Assembly (NCBI GenBank): GCA_003551745.1
Contig: PUNI01000453.1
Span: 1 to 15,638, forward strand
Length of the DNA: 15,638 nt
Direction of reading: 5' to 3'
Origin: Paracoccaceae bacterium
GTDB lineage: Bacteria; Pseudomonadota; Alphaproteobacteria; Rhodobacterales; Rhodobacteraceae
The first letter of the stretch is position 1, and each line of letters starts with the position of its first letter. Both the position numbers and the translations under genes were made by a program. Shown here in pieces: positions 1 to 7,429 of this stretch. The notes below the pieces were generated by a model. It saw only the letters and a list, made by a program, of their open reading frames with translations. It ran no database searches and was not told the DNA's origin.

Positions 1-1106
1 ACCGGCACGGGTTGTTTCATGGTTTTCTCGATCGCGCGCAGCTCGCCGATCTCGGCCGGCGCGCAGAAGGCGACCGCCCGGCCGTCGGCGCCGGCACGCG
101 CGGTGCGCCCGATGCGGTGGACATAGTTCTCCGGCACGTTCGGCAGGTCGTAGTTATAGACATGCCGCACGGTGGGGATGTCGAGGCCGCGGGCGGCGAC
201 GTCGGTGGCGACCAGCACCCTGACCTGCCCGCCGCGGAAGGCGGCCAGAGCCCGCTCGCGTTGCCCCTGGCTCTTGTTGCCGTGGATCGAGGCGGCGGCA
301 AAACCCCAGTTGGTCAGCAGCTTCATCAGCTTCTCGGCGCCGTGCTTGGTGCGGCAGAAGACCAGCGCGGCCTCGGACGGGTGATCGGCGAGGTAGCTCT
401 CGAGCAGCTTCGCCTTGTCGCCCTGGTTGACGAAATGCACGCCCTGCGCGATGCGCTCGACCGGCTTTCCGGGGGCGGCGACCTGCACCCTGACCGGACG
501 GGTCAGGTAGGTGGCGGCAAGCTCCTCCATCTCCTTCGGCATGGTGGCCGAGAACAGCAGCGTCTGGCGCGCGCCGGGCAGGTGGCGCGCGATCTTCCGC
601 AGCGCGTGGATGAAGCCCATGTCGAGCATCTGGTCGGCCTCGTCGAGGACGAGATGGCGGGTGTCGGCGAGGCTGACGGCGCGGCGCTCCAGCAGATCGA
701 TCAGCCGGCCCGGCGTTGCCACAAGGATGTCGGTGCCGCGGGCGAGGCGCTGGGTCTGGCCGGTGAGGCCGGCGCCGCCGACCACCACCTGAACCCGCAG
801 CTTCGTGCCACGGGAGATCTGGCCGAGCGCCTCGGCGATCTGGCCCACGAGTTCGCGGGTGGGCGCGAGGATCAGCGCATGCACCGCCTTCGGTGCGGGG
901 CGGCGGGCGCCGGCGAGCGCCTGCACCAGTGGCAGCCCGAAGGCCAGCGTCTTGCCGGTGCCGGTCTGGGCGAGCCCCATCAGGTCGCGCCCCGCCAGCA
1001 CGGGCGGGATCGCCTCGGCCTGGATCGGGGTGGGGGCGGTGAAGCCGAGCGTGCCGAGCGCGGAGAGGAGGCCCGGGGCGAGCCCGAGGCTCTGGAAATC
1101 GGTCAA
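1..1106 (-). CDS. DEAD-box ATP-dependent RNA helicase, RhlE-like (3' end cut by window edge)
   Basis: This is a superfamily 2 RNA helicase that unwinds RNA in ribosome assembly or RNA turnover, in the cytoplasm. The visible 368 residues hold the whole DEAD-box core: Q-motif (F4 to Q29), Walker A AQTGTGKT (46-53), PTREL (82-86), TPGR (131-134), DEAD (155-158), SAT (186-188), an ATDVAARGLDIP stretch (300-311) and HRIGRTARAG (330-339). The C-terminal tail lies beyond the left edge. The start is a TTG at 1106: no in-frame ATG precedes the Q-motif, and AAAGGA sits six bases upstream of the TTG. RhlE-type proteins usually have a variable basic tail, which cannot be checked here. The gene lies 216 bases downstream of dtd on the same strand and may have its own promoter. 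The family is certain; the exact subfamily (RhlE versus another DEAD-box member) is less so. Confidence 0.93.
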   Translation of the reverse strand, partial: MTDFQSLGLAPGLLSALGTLGFTAPTPIQAEAIPPVLAGRDLMGLAQTGTGKTLAFGLPLVQALAGARRPAPKAVHALILAPTRELVGQIAEALGQISRGTKLRVQVVVGGAGLTGQTQRLARGTDILVATPGRLIDLLERRAVSLADTRHLVLDEADQMLDMGFIHALRKIARHLPGARQTLLFSATMPKEMEELAATYLTRPVRVQVAAPGKPVERIAQGVHFVNQGDKAKLLESYLADHPSEAALVFCRTKHGAEKLMKLLTNWGFAAASIHGNKSQGQRERALAAFRGGQVRVLVATDVAARGLDIPTVRHVYNYDLPNVPENYVHRIGRTARAGADGRAVAFCAPAEIGELRAIEKTMKQPVP

Positions 1107-1222
1107 ATCATGTCCTTTCGGCGGGCCATGCCCGCGCGGATGCCCCCGTTTGCGGGAGCGGTTGCAGGTGGTGCGGACAAAAGGCCCGCGTGCCCCCTTG
1201 CGTGATCTTGGGAACGGATCGG

Positions 1223-1237
1223 CGGGGCGCTGCCCCG
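1223..1237 (-). terminator. GC hairpin downstream of dtd, possible weak terminator
   Basis: A perfect 6-bp stem (CGGGGC/GCCCCG) with a 3-base loop lies about 85 bases past the dtd stop on the minus strand. An alternative 7-bp pairing joins 1220-1226 with 1240-1246. No U-tract follows, so it may simply be structure in the helicase 5' leader. The rest of the 216-base spacer shows no gene, tRNA or clear promoter. Confidence 0.22.
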
Positions 1238-1322
1238 GTCCCGCCGTGTCGCGCAAGGGCGCGGGCTGCTCACGCGGCAGCGCGGCGGGCTTGGGGTCAC
1301 ATGCGGGCCGTGAGCCGGAAAG

Positions 1323-1781
1323 TCAAGCGCCTTGACCCGGCGGCGGCAGGTCGAGCCAGATCGTGACCGGACCGTCATTGACGACGCTGACGGCCATCTC
1401 GGCGCCGAAGCGGCCGGTCTCGACGGCGATGCCGTGTCGGGCGAGCGCTTCGGCGAGGTGCAGGTAGAGCCGTTCACCCTCGGCGGGTTCGGCGGCGGCC
1501 GAGAAGCCGGGGCGGTTGCCGCGGGCGGTGTCGGCGGCGAGCGTGAACTGGCTGACCACCAGCGCCGCACCGCCGGCGTCGAGGACCGAGCGGTTCATCC
1601 GGCCGGCGTCATCGCGGAAGATGCGCAGCCGCGCCAGCTTGGCCGCGAGCGCCTCGGCCTGATCCTGCGTGTCGCCCCGCATCGCGCAGGCGAGCACCAG
1701 CAGGCCGGGGCCGATGCGGGCGATCTCGGCGCCGTCGACGGTGACGGCGGCTTCGGTGACGCGCTGCACGAGGGCCCGCAT
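1323..1781 (-). CDS. dtd: D-aminoacyl-tRNA deacylase
   Basis: Dtd hydrolyses D-aminoacyl-tRNA (and mischarged Gly-tRNA-Ala), recycling tRNA and keeping D-amino acids out of protein. The 152-residue length is normal for the bacterial enzyme. The N-terminus MRALVQRV, the SQFTL motif (77-81) holding the catalytic-site Thr, and the NDGPVT motif (135-140) with the Gly-Pro pair that enforces chiral selection are all present. The ATG overlaps the stop of the upstream sugar kinase by one base (TGATG), so translation of the two is probably coupled. The function is housekeeping and unrelated to sugar metabolism, so the pairing may reflect genome packing rather than a pathway. Confidence 0.96.
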   Translation of the reverse strand: MRALVQRVTEAAVTVDGAEIARIGPGLLVLACAMRGDTQDQAEALAAKLARLRIFRDDAGRMNRSVLDAGGAALVVSQFTLAADTARGNRPGFSAAAEPAEGERLYLHLAEALARHGIAVETGRFGAEMAVSVVNDGPVTIWLDLPPPGQGA

Positions 1782-2698
1782 CAGCGAAGCTCCCGCGCGA
1801 AGGGCGGGTTGGCGCCGCGCCGGCTGACAGTGACGGACGCCGCGTGGACCCCGAGGTTCACCGCGCTGCGCAGGGCGGCCGGCGCGATCTGCGCGAGCCT
1901 GTCGGGCGAGAGCTCGCCGGCGCGATGGAGCGCGGCAAGGAGGCCCGCGTTGAAGGTCTCCCCCGCCCCGCGCCGGTCGGCGACGGTGACCGAGGGTGCC
2001 GGCACGAAGACCTCGGCGCCGGTTGCGGTGAAGGCGGTGGCGCCGTGCGCGCCATGGGTGACGACGACGATGCGGGGCCCGGCGGTGCAGAGTGCCTCGG
2101 CCTGGCCGGCGCGGTCGCCCGCCCCGCGCAGCCAGTCGAGATCCTGCTCGGAAAGCTTCAGGATGTGGCTGAGGGCGATCATCCGCTCGATCCGGGCGCG
2201 GAAACCCTCGGGGTCGGCGATGAGGTGGGGCCGGATGTTGGGGTCGAGCATCACGACCCGGCCCGGGGCTTCGCGCGACGCGAGCGCCTCGAAGCCGGGG
2301 CCGCAGGGCGCGGCGGCGAGATGGGCGCCGCCGAGGAAAAGCGCCGTCACCGCGGCGGGCAGGGGCGGCAGGCCCGTCGGGTCGAACGCTCTCCCCACCG
2401 TCGCCTCGGCGCGCTGCGTCTGCCGGCCGGTGGCGTCGAGGAAGGCGAGGGCGGTGGGCTCGGGCCGGCGCGGGGCGAGATCGTGGTGCGCCCGTGCGGC
2501 GTCGAGGGTGCGGACCAGCAGGTCACCGAAGCCGTCGGTGGAGAGCCCGCCGAGGAACCCCGCCGGCGCGCCGAGCCGGCCGAGGGCCACGGCGGTGCCG
2601 AGTGCGGTGCCGGCGGGTTCGGGGGCGAAGGCGGGCGCGCCGTCGGCGGTGGTGGCCGGCAGCATCTCGATCAGCGCCTCGCCGCAGCACAGGATCAT
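1781..2698 (-). CDS. PfkB-family sugar kinase (fructokinase-like) with altered active site
   Basis: This 305-residue protein has the ribokinase/PfkB fold and looks most like a bacterial fructokinase: N-terminal [17 protein letters not shown] (152-157), a [10 protein letters not shown] stretch (181-190) and a C-terminal [12 protein letters not shown] stretch (241-252). In the family the C-terminal signature is DxxGAGD, where the last Asp is the catalytic base; here it is Glu247. The N-terminal GGxxxN substrate-binding signature is also changed, to AGTALG (29-34 or so), losing one Gly and the Asn. The fold is therefore secure, but activity and substrate are doubtful. It could be a weak kinase, a kinase with a new substrate or a pseudokinase. 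The ATG at 2698 has a GAGAG ribosome site six bases upstream. The gene overlaps dtd by one base. Confidence 0.9.
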   Translation of the reverse strand: MILCCGEALIEMLPATTADGAPAFAPEPAGTALGTAVALGRLGAPAGFLGGLSTDGFGDLLVRTLDAARAHHDLAPRRPEPTALAFLDATGRQTQRAEATVGRAFDPTGLPPLPAAVTALFLGGAHLAAAPCGPGFEALASREAPGRVVMLDPNIRPHLIADPEGFRARIERMIALSHILKLSEQDLDWLRGAGDRAGQAEALCTAGPRIVVVTHGAHGATAFTATGAEVFVPAPSVTVADRRGAGETFNAGLLAALHRAGELSPDRLAQIAPAALRSAVNLGVHAASVTVSRRGANPPFARELR

Positions 2699-2740
2699 CG
2701 CAGTCTCTCGTCAGGCCCCACGGCGTGCGCGGCGGCCCGA

Positions 2741-2769
2741 GCCATAGCCACCGGCGCGGCGGAGGGCAA
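2741..2769 (-). promoter_or_regulatory. candidate sigma-70-type promoter for the kinase-dtd pair
   Basis: On the minus strand TTGCCC (2769-2764) and TATGGC (2746-2741) are separated by exactly 17 bases. They lie in the 131-base gap between the zinc-ribbon gene and the kinase, about 43 bases before the kinase ATG. Four bases of each hexamer match consensus. This is suggestive only. Confidence 0.28.
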
Positions 2770-2829
2770 CGCCAGGCTGTCGTGCGCCCGACCGCTGCGC
2801 AGGTCTGTGCCGGTGCGTTTATGCGCGGA

Positions 2830-3984
2830 TCAGGCGCTCTCGAAGAGATAGATGAGGGCGGCGATGGCGAGGGCGGCGGCCAGCGCGGCAAGTGTGATCT
2901 TGATCCAGGACCAGGGCCGGTCGCCGCGCACCCGGCCGGTGGCAGCGTTGACCACGAAGCGGAAGCTGCGGCCGTGATAGCGGTAGGCGGCGATCCAGAT
3001 CGGCAGCAGGATGTGCTTGAAGCGCTCGTTGTCGGTCTGGGTCTGCACCGACTGCACCCTCTGCACGTCGCCGCCGATGGCTCGGCGTACATCCGCAGCG
3101 ATCACCGCGTCCATCCGCTCGCGCGCGAGCGTGTAGCCGTCGGGCAGCGCCACGGTATAGCCCTCGGCGCGGAAGCCCGAGAGGAAGCCTGCCTGATAGG
3201 GGCGCAGGCCGGCAAGGGGCCAGGGCTCCAGCGCCCGCACATGGGGGCGCGGCAGGCTGCGGGCGGCCATGATCAGCAGATCCTCGAAGCGCCGGGCGAC
3301 GCGGCCGGAGACCCGCGTCCAGCGGATGCGGCGCTGGCGGTTCTTGCCGGTGCCCACCGTGTAGTAGACGCCGCGCTCGCCGCGATAGCTCGACCGCGTA
3401 TCGGCATCGAAGGCCCAGTAGGGCACGTAGATGCCGGCCAGCCGTCCCTCCTCGCGGGCCTGCCGCTCCAGCCGGTTGGGCGCGAACCACAGCCCCTTGA
3501 GCCAGCTGCGGAATGCCGCCCGCGCCTCCGCCTCGGTCAGCCGGAAGGGCAGCACCGCCTGCGGCTTGATGTGGCGGTGGGTGCCGGTGCCGGTGACCAC
3601 CGGCGTGCCGCAGAACGGGCATTCGGCGGCATGCACCTCGGGGGCGAATTCGACCTGCGCGCCGCAGTTGGTGCAGGCGAGCACGCGGGTCTCCTCCATC
3701 TGCGCCTCGGGCAGGGGGCGGGCCAGCGCCTCGCGCAGATCGAGGGGGCGCAGTGCGACCGCAAGCCGGGCCTTGCTGGCGCCGGGGATCTCCTGCTCAT
3801 GGCCGCAATAGCTGCAGCTCATCCAGGTCTGGCCTGGGGCGTAGCGCAGGCTGGCGCCGCATTGCGCGCAGGGAAAGCGCAGCTCTGCCTCGGCATCCTC
3901 GAGGGCCGGCTCGGCCAGATCGAGGTCGCTCCCGGCAGCGGCGTCCGAGGCGCCGTCGCGACGGCGCCCCCAAGGTCCCATCAT
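2830..3984 (-). CDS. double zinc-ribbon protein with C-terminal membrane anchor (YdjG-like)
   Basis: This is a 384-residue protein of unknown biochemical role. Two CxxC...CxxC zinc ribbons are clear: C39/C42/C57/C60 and C104/C107/C122/C125. A central domain of about 200 residues, rich in aromatic and Arg residues, follows. The protein ends in one hydrophobic span (about 362-380), so the ribbons should sit in the cytoplasm on a tail anchor. In genomes such proteins are often misnamed as primosomal or TFIIB-like proteins, but I see no helicase motif. The closest parallel I know is Bacillus YdjG, which is encoded next to an SPFH protein (YdjI), as here. The gene follows the SPFH stop by six bases; ATG codons at 3984 and 3981 are both possible starts. 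It is the last gene of the central block. Confidence 0.82.
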   Translation of the reverse strand: MMGPWGRRRDGASDAAAGSDLDLAEPALEDAEAELRFPCAQCGASLRYAPGQTWMSCSYCGHEQEIPGASKARLAVALRPLDLREALARPLPEAQMEETRVLACTNCGAQVEFAPEVHAAECPFCGTPVVTGTGTHRHIKPQAVLPFRLTEAEARAAFRSWLKGLWFAPNRLERQAREEGRLAGIYVPYWAFDADTRSSYRGERGVYYTVGTGKNRQRRIRWTRVSGRVARRFEDLLIMAARSLPRPHVRALEPWPLAGLRPYQAGFLSGFRAEGYTVALPDGYTLARERMDAVIAADVRRAIGGDVQRVQSVQTQTDNERFKHILLPIWIAAYRYHGRSFRFVVNAATGRVRGDRPWSWIKITLAALAAALAIAALIYLFESA

Positions 3985-3990
3985 CGGCGA

Positions 3991-5112
3991 TCAGTCCCCG
4001 GGTGGTGGCGGGGGCGGGGGCACCCTGGCGAGCAGCCCGGCGAGCGCGGGCACCTCGCCGGCGGGCGTCCAGCCCTCCTGTCCCGCTGTCCAGACCAGCG
4101 TCGCGCGGGTCAGACTGCCGGCGCTGGCCATGTTCGACAGTTCGGCCTCCGTGAACGGGCCGCGGCTCTGGCCCGCTTCGGCGATGTGCCACTCGGTGGC
4201 GGGCGGCGGCGGAGGCGGGGCCTGCCCCGCAGCGGGCGTGCTGGCCTGCTGGGCGGCGACCTGCCCGGCCATGCCCATGCCGACGCCCATGCCGAGCCCG
4301 GCACCCAGGCCCGCCCCCATGCCGGCACCGCCCCCATCGCCAGCGGCGGCGGCGGTGCGCATCGCCTCGGCCGTGGCGAACTGGGTGTACTTGCCGAGAT
4401 CGCCGACGATGCCCATCGAGGTGCGCCGGTCGAGCGCCTGCTCGACCTCCTGCGGCAGCGAGATGTTCTCGATGTAGAACTCGGGCATCTCGAGCCCGTA
4501 ATCTGTGAGCGTGGGCCCGATCGCCTCGGTGATGATCGCGCCGAGCTCGCGCGTGTTGGCCGCCATGTCGAGCACCGGGATGCCGCTCGCCGCCACCGCG
4601 CGCGAGAATTTCTGCACCACGATGTTGCGGATCTGGCCCGAGATCTCGTCTTCGGTGAAATGCCCGTCGGTGCCGACGATCTCGCGCAGGAAGGTGGCGG
4701 CGTCGGCCACCCGGATCGTGCAGCTGCCGAAGGCGCGCACGCGCACGGGGCCGAATTCGGGATCGCGCAGCATCACCGGGTTTCGGGTGCCCCACTTCAG
4801 CCCCGGGAACCGCCGGGTGTTGACGAAGTAGATCTCGGACTTGAAGGGCGACTTGAAGCCGTGATCCCAGTGCTGCAGCGTGGTGAGCACCGGCATGTTG
4901 TTGGTTTCGAGCATGTAGAGGCCGGGCTCGAACACGTCGGCCAGCTGGCCCTCATGCACGAAGGCGGCCACCTGCCCCTCGCGCACGGTGAGCTTCGCGC
5001 CGTACTTGATCGCGTTGCCGCGGCGTTCGAAGCGCCAGACCATGGTGTCGCGGCTGTCGTCGGTCCATTCGATGACGTCGATGAACTCGCCGCGGATGAA
5101 GCTGAAGACCAT
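3991..5112 (-). CDS. SPFH/band-7 protein (YdjI-like) with C-terminal GYF_2-like domain
   Basis: SPFH proteins form oligomeric membrane-associated scaffolds. The N-terminal part (about 1-250) matches the YdjI/'virion core protein' branch: MVFSFIRGEFIDVIEW, then KLTVREGQVAAFVHEG, a VFEPGLYML stretch and an EISGQIRNIVVQ region. There is no N-terminal transmembrane helix, so it is a peripheral protein. A Gly/Met/Ala-rich linker (about 255-295) and a polyproline run lead to a GYF_2-like domain (about 307-355), with a WHIAEAGQSRGPFTEAEL start and a WTAGQEGW stretch. A second polyproline run ends the protein. GYF-type domains bind proline-rich peptides, so the two Pro runs may be internal ligands. 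The start is well supported: AGGAGG lies eight bases before the ATG. The gene lies 21 bases after the DUF2927 gene and 6 before the zinc-ribbon gene. Confidence 0.9.
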   Translation of the reverse strand: MVFSFIRGEFIDVIEWTDDSRDTMVWRFERRGNAIKYGAKLTVREGQVAAFVHEGQLADVFEPGLYMLETNNMPVLTTLQHWDHGFKSPFKSEIYFVNTRRFPGLKWGTRNPVMLRDPEFGPVRVRAFGSCTIRVADAATFLREIVGTDGHFTEDEISGQIRNIVVQKFSRAVAASGIPVLDMAANTRELGAIITEAIGPTLTDYGLEMPEFYIENISLPQEVEQALDRRTSMGIVGDLGKYTQFATAEAMRTAAAAGDGGGAGMGAGLGAGLGMGVGMGMAGQVAAQQASTPAAGQAPPPPPPATEWHIAEAGQSRGPFTEAELSNMASAGSLTRATLVWTAGQEGWTPAGEVPALAGLLARVPPPPPPPGD

Positions 5113-5133
5113 GTGCGTGTCCTCCTGCGGGGG

Positions 5134-6186
5134 TCAGCTCTCGCCGCCGAGAAGCTCGAAGGCGATCTGTTCGACGATGGGGCGCGCCTGCACCGCGGTC
5201 ATGCCGGGGCGCAGGCGCCGGTCGTAGAGGATGCGCAGCAAGAGCTCGTCATGCGGCGTCAGCAGCGCGAATTCCTGCGCGTCGTTGAAGATCGACGGCC
5301 GGGCGTTGGTGTCGTTGGGCAGGCCGAGGCCCTGGGCGAGTTCCTCGTGGATGCAGGACAGGCGCGTGAGGTCCGGCAGTTCGGCGCGGATCACCGCCAC
5401 CGCCCGGGTGTAGACACTGGTGCCGCTGCCCGCGAAGGCCAGCACGAGGCAGGAGGCGCTGAGCGGCATGTCGGTGATCGTGCGGAGCGAGAGCTCGTCA
5501 ATGCCGGGCACGATCTCCTCAAGCATCGGTGCCAGCGCGCGGCGCTCGTCCTCGGTCACGATGAGGACGTGGAAATTCGCGGTGGCGGTATCGGTGACGC
5601 TGATCGGGTGGCCGGTGAGCCGCGCCAGACGCGCCGCAAAGGGCCGGATGCGGGCCATGTCGGCGCTGCGCTGCTCGGCCGGCACCGCCTCGCCGAAGCG
5701 CACACCCATGCGCACCGGGGTCTGCCAGCGCCGCAGCGCGGAGGGGGTGGGGCGTGCCACCAGCCGGCCGGCGACCTCGACGTATTCGTCGAAGAGCGCG
5801 ATCCCCTCGAAGTTCTCGGCCAGCCGGGCGGCGGTCAGCGGGATGTCGTCGCCGGGGTCGGTGCGCATCAGCCCGCGGGCGCGCAGGCTGTTCTCCTGGT
5901 TGGTGAAGAAGCGGGATACCGCCTCGCTGCGCGGCGAGGGGCCGGCCACGGCCGCCGCTGCCGCCGGCCTTGCGGGGGGCGCGGCCGTGGCCGTCTCGGG
6001 CATCTGGAACATCGGCTCGCAGGCCGCCAGTGCAAGCACAGCCGCCGCCAGCGCCAGCGCCCGTCGCGCCGCTCCCGGTAGCCGGATGCCCGGAAGCACG
6101 ACTCCCGGAAGCGCCATGCCTCGGTGCCCGCTTTCCGGCAGGCTTGCCGGATCCCGGCCCGCAATCTGCATCGCCCCTGCGGTCAC
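5134..6186 (-). CDS. DUF2927 family lipoprotein
   Basis: The start at 6186 is a GTG with a GGGTGA-like ribosome site. In-frame ATGs at 6171 and 6117 are alternatives. From the 6117 start the protein has 327 residues and a compact lipoprotein signal peptide ending in LALAAC (Cys33), which favours the shorter form. After a Pro/Ala linker comes the DUF2927 domain, with its SCIHEELAQGLGLPND signature around residues 254-269 and a DELLLRILYD stretch (290-299). The HEE...LGL arrangement resembles the zinc site of metzincin peptidases (HExxHxxG), but the second His is absent, so catalysis is doubtful. It should be attached to a membrane on the periplasmic side; residue 2 after Cys is Glu, not Asp, so outer-membrane sorting is allowed. 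It lies between telA and the SPFH gene. Confidence 0.85.
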   Translation of the reverse strand: MTAGAMQIAGRDPASLPESGHRGMALPGVVLPGIRLPGAARRALALAAAVLALAACEPMFQMPETATAAPPARPAAAAAVAGPSPRSEAVSRFFTNQENSLRARGLMRTDPGDDIPLTAARLAENFEGIALFDEYVEVAGRLVARPTPSALRRWQTPVRMGVRFGEAVPAEQRSADMARIRPFAARLARLTGHPISVTDTATANFHVLIVTEDERRALAPMLEEIVPGIDELSLRTITDMPLSASCLVLAFAGSGTSVYTRAVAVIRAELPDLTRLSCIHEELAQGLGLPNDTNARPSIFNDAQEFALLTPHDELLLRILYDRRLRPGMTAVQARPIVEQIAFELLGGES

Positions 6187-6218
6187 CGCGCCATCACCCC
6201 ATCAGCCCATGCCGGATC

Positions 6219-7379
6219 TCACCCCGCCGCGCCGTCGGCGCGCGAGCGCGCCGCGGCCAGCGCGTCGCGCAGTTCCGCCTCCATCTTCTCCAGCTCCCCG
6301 GCGGCCGCCGCGCGCATCGCCTTGCCTTCGTCCGCGATCTTCAGGCTGTCCTCGATGGTGGCAATCAGCGTCTCGTTGGCCTTGCGCACGGCCTCGATGT
6401 CGAAGACCCCGCGCTCGACCTCGGCGCGCACCTCCTGGTTGGCCGCGCGCAGGTTCTCGGCATTTGCGGTCAGCAGGTCGTTGGTAAGGTCGGAGGCCGC
6501 GCGCACCGCCTGCGCGGCCTCGCGGCTCCGCTGGATGGTCAGCGCCTGCGCCAGTTGGGTTTCCCATAGCGGCACGGTGTTGATGAGCGTCGAGTTGATC
6601 TTCGACACCAGGCTCTTGTCGTTTTCCTGCACCAGTCGGATCGAGGGCAGCGCCTGCATGGTGACCTGCCGGGTCAGCCGCAGGTCATGCACCCGGCGAT
6701 CCAGATCGTCGCGCGCCGAGCGCAGGTCGCGCAGGGCCTGCGCCTTCATCACCTTCTCGTCCTCGGGCGCGGACTCGACCTCGGCCTCCTTCGCAGGGAT
6801 CACCTCGTCGTCGAGCTCCTTCAGCTTCGCCACCCCGGCGGCGATGTAGAGCGCGAGTTCGTCGTAGAACTCCAGCGTCTTCTCGTAGAGCTTGTCGAGG
6901 CCCTTGATGTCCTTCAGCAGCTGGTGTTCGTGGCCGAGGAGGTTGTTGGTGATCCGGTCGATCTGGCCCTGCACCGACTCGTAGCGGGCGAGGAACTGGG
7001 CGAAGGGCGCGGCGCGGCCGGTCAGCCGCTCCCACCAGCTTTGCTGGCGCCGGCCGTCGAGTTCGGAGACCGAAAAGCCGCGCAGGGTGGTGACGATCTC
7101 GCTCAGGCTGTCGCCGGCCGGGCCGACGTCCTTGGTCTTGACGTCCTGGAGCATCGACTGGCTGATCGCCTGCAGATCGGTCTGGGCGCGGGCGCCGAAG
7201 CCGATGATCGAGCCGCTGTCGTTGAGATCGATCTCGGCCATCCGGCTGGCGATGTCGGGGTGGCCAGGGGCAGGTTCGGGCAGCGCCGTCGCCGGCTCCG
7301 GCTCGGGCAGGACGGCGCCCACCACCGCCGCGATCTCGGCCTGCACCTCGGCCGCCTTCGCTTGCACCGCTTCGGCCAT
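6219..7379 (-). CDS. TelA family toxic-anion resistance protein
   Basis: This 386-residue cytosolic, mainly helical protein belongs to the TelA/KlaA family (PF05816). Typical stretches are SIIGFGARAQTDLQAIS, LTGRAAPFAQFLARYE, the NNLLGHEHQLLKDIKGLDKL region and the later ALPSIRLVQENDKSLVSKI and NTVPLWETQLAQAL segments. The second half is heptad-rich and likely coiled coil. The family was named for tellurite resistance on plasmids, but most chromosomal members have no proven tellurite role and are linked with envelope stress. GGAGGT sits five bases before the ATG. The upstream gene is XpaC; XpaC-TelA pairs also occur in Firmicutes (xpaC-yaaN in Bacillus), which supports a joint function. Confidence 0.93.
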   Translation of the reverse strand: MAEAVQAKAAEVQAEIAAVVGAVLPEPEPATALPEPAPGHPDIASRMAEIDLNDSGSIIGFGARAQTDLQAISQSMLQDVKTKDVGPAGDSLSEIVTTLRGFSVSELDGRRQQSWWERLTGRAAPFAQFLARYESVQGQIDRITNNLLGHEHQLLKDIKGLDKLYEKTLEFYDELALYIAAGVAKLKELDDEVIPAKEAEVESAPEDEKVMKAQALRDLRSARDDLDRRVHDLRLTRQVTMQALPSIRLVQENDKSLVSKINSTLINTVPLWETQLAQALTIQRSREAAQAVRAASDLTNDLLTANAENLRAANQEVRAEVERGVFDIEAVRKANETLIATIEDSLKIADEGKAMRAAAAGELEKMEAELRDALAAARSRADGAAG

Positions 7380-7429
7380 CTCGGACCTCCAATGGGGGGA
7401 GACGCCGCGCGCCCCCGGTTACGTCGCGC

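Noticed and set aside
1107..1322. tRNA, small RNA or small gene in the spacer before the helicase
   Set aside because: No cloverleaf, T-loop sequence or ORF with a ribosome site was found; only GC hairpins are seen.
2494..6081. A 1195-residue open frame on the plus strand
   Set aside because: It lies antisense to four well-supported genes, is rich in Arg, Gly, Ala and His with no recognisable domain, and is the usual mirror frame of GC-rich codon use.
6219..7379. Calling telA a proven tellurite-resistance gene
   Set aside because: The family name derives from plasmid cases; nothing in the sequence shows tellurite specificity, and no ter genes are nearby.
7380..7429. GGGGG/CCCCC hairpin between xpaC and telA as a terminator
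   Set aside because: The loop is 13 bases, no T-tract follows, and a terminator would split an otherwise continuous operon.
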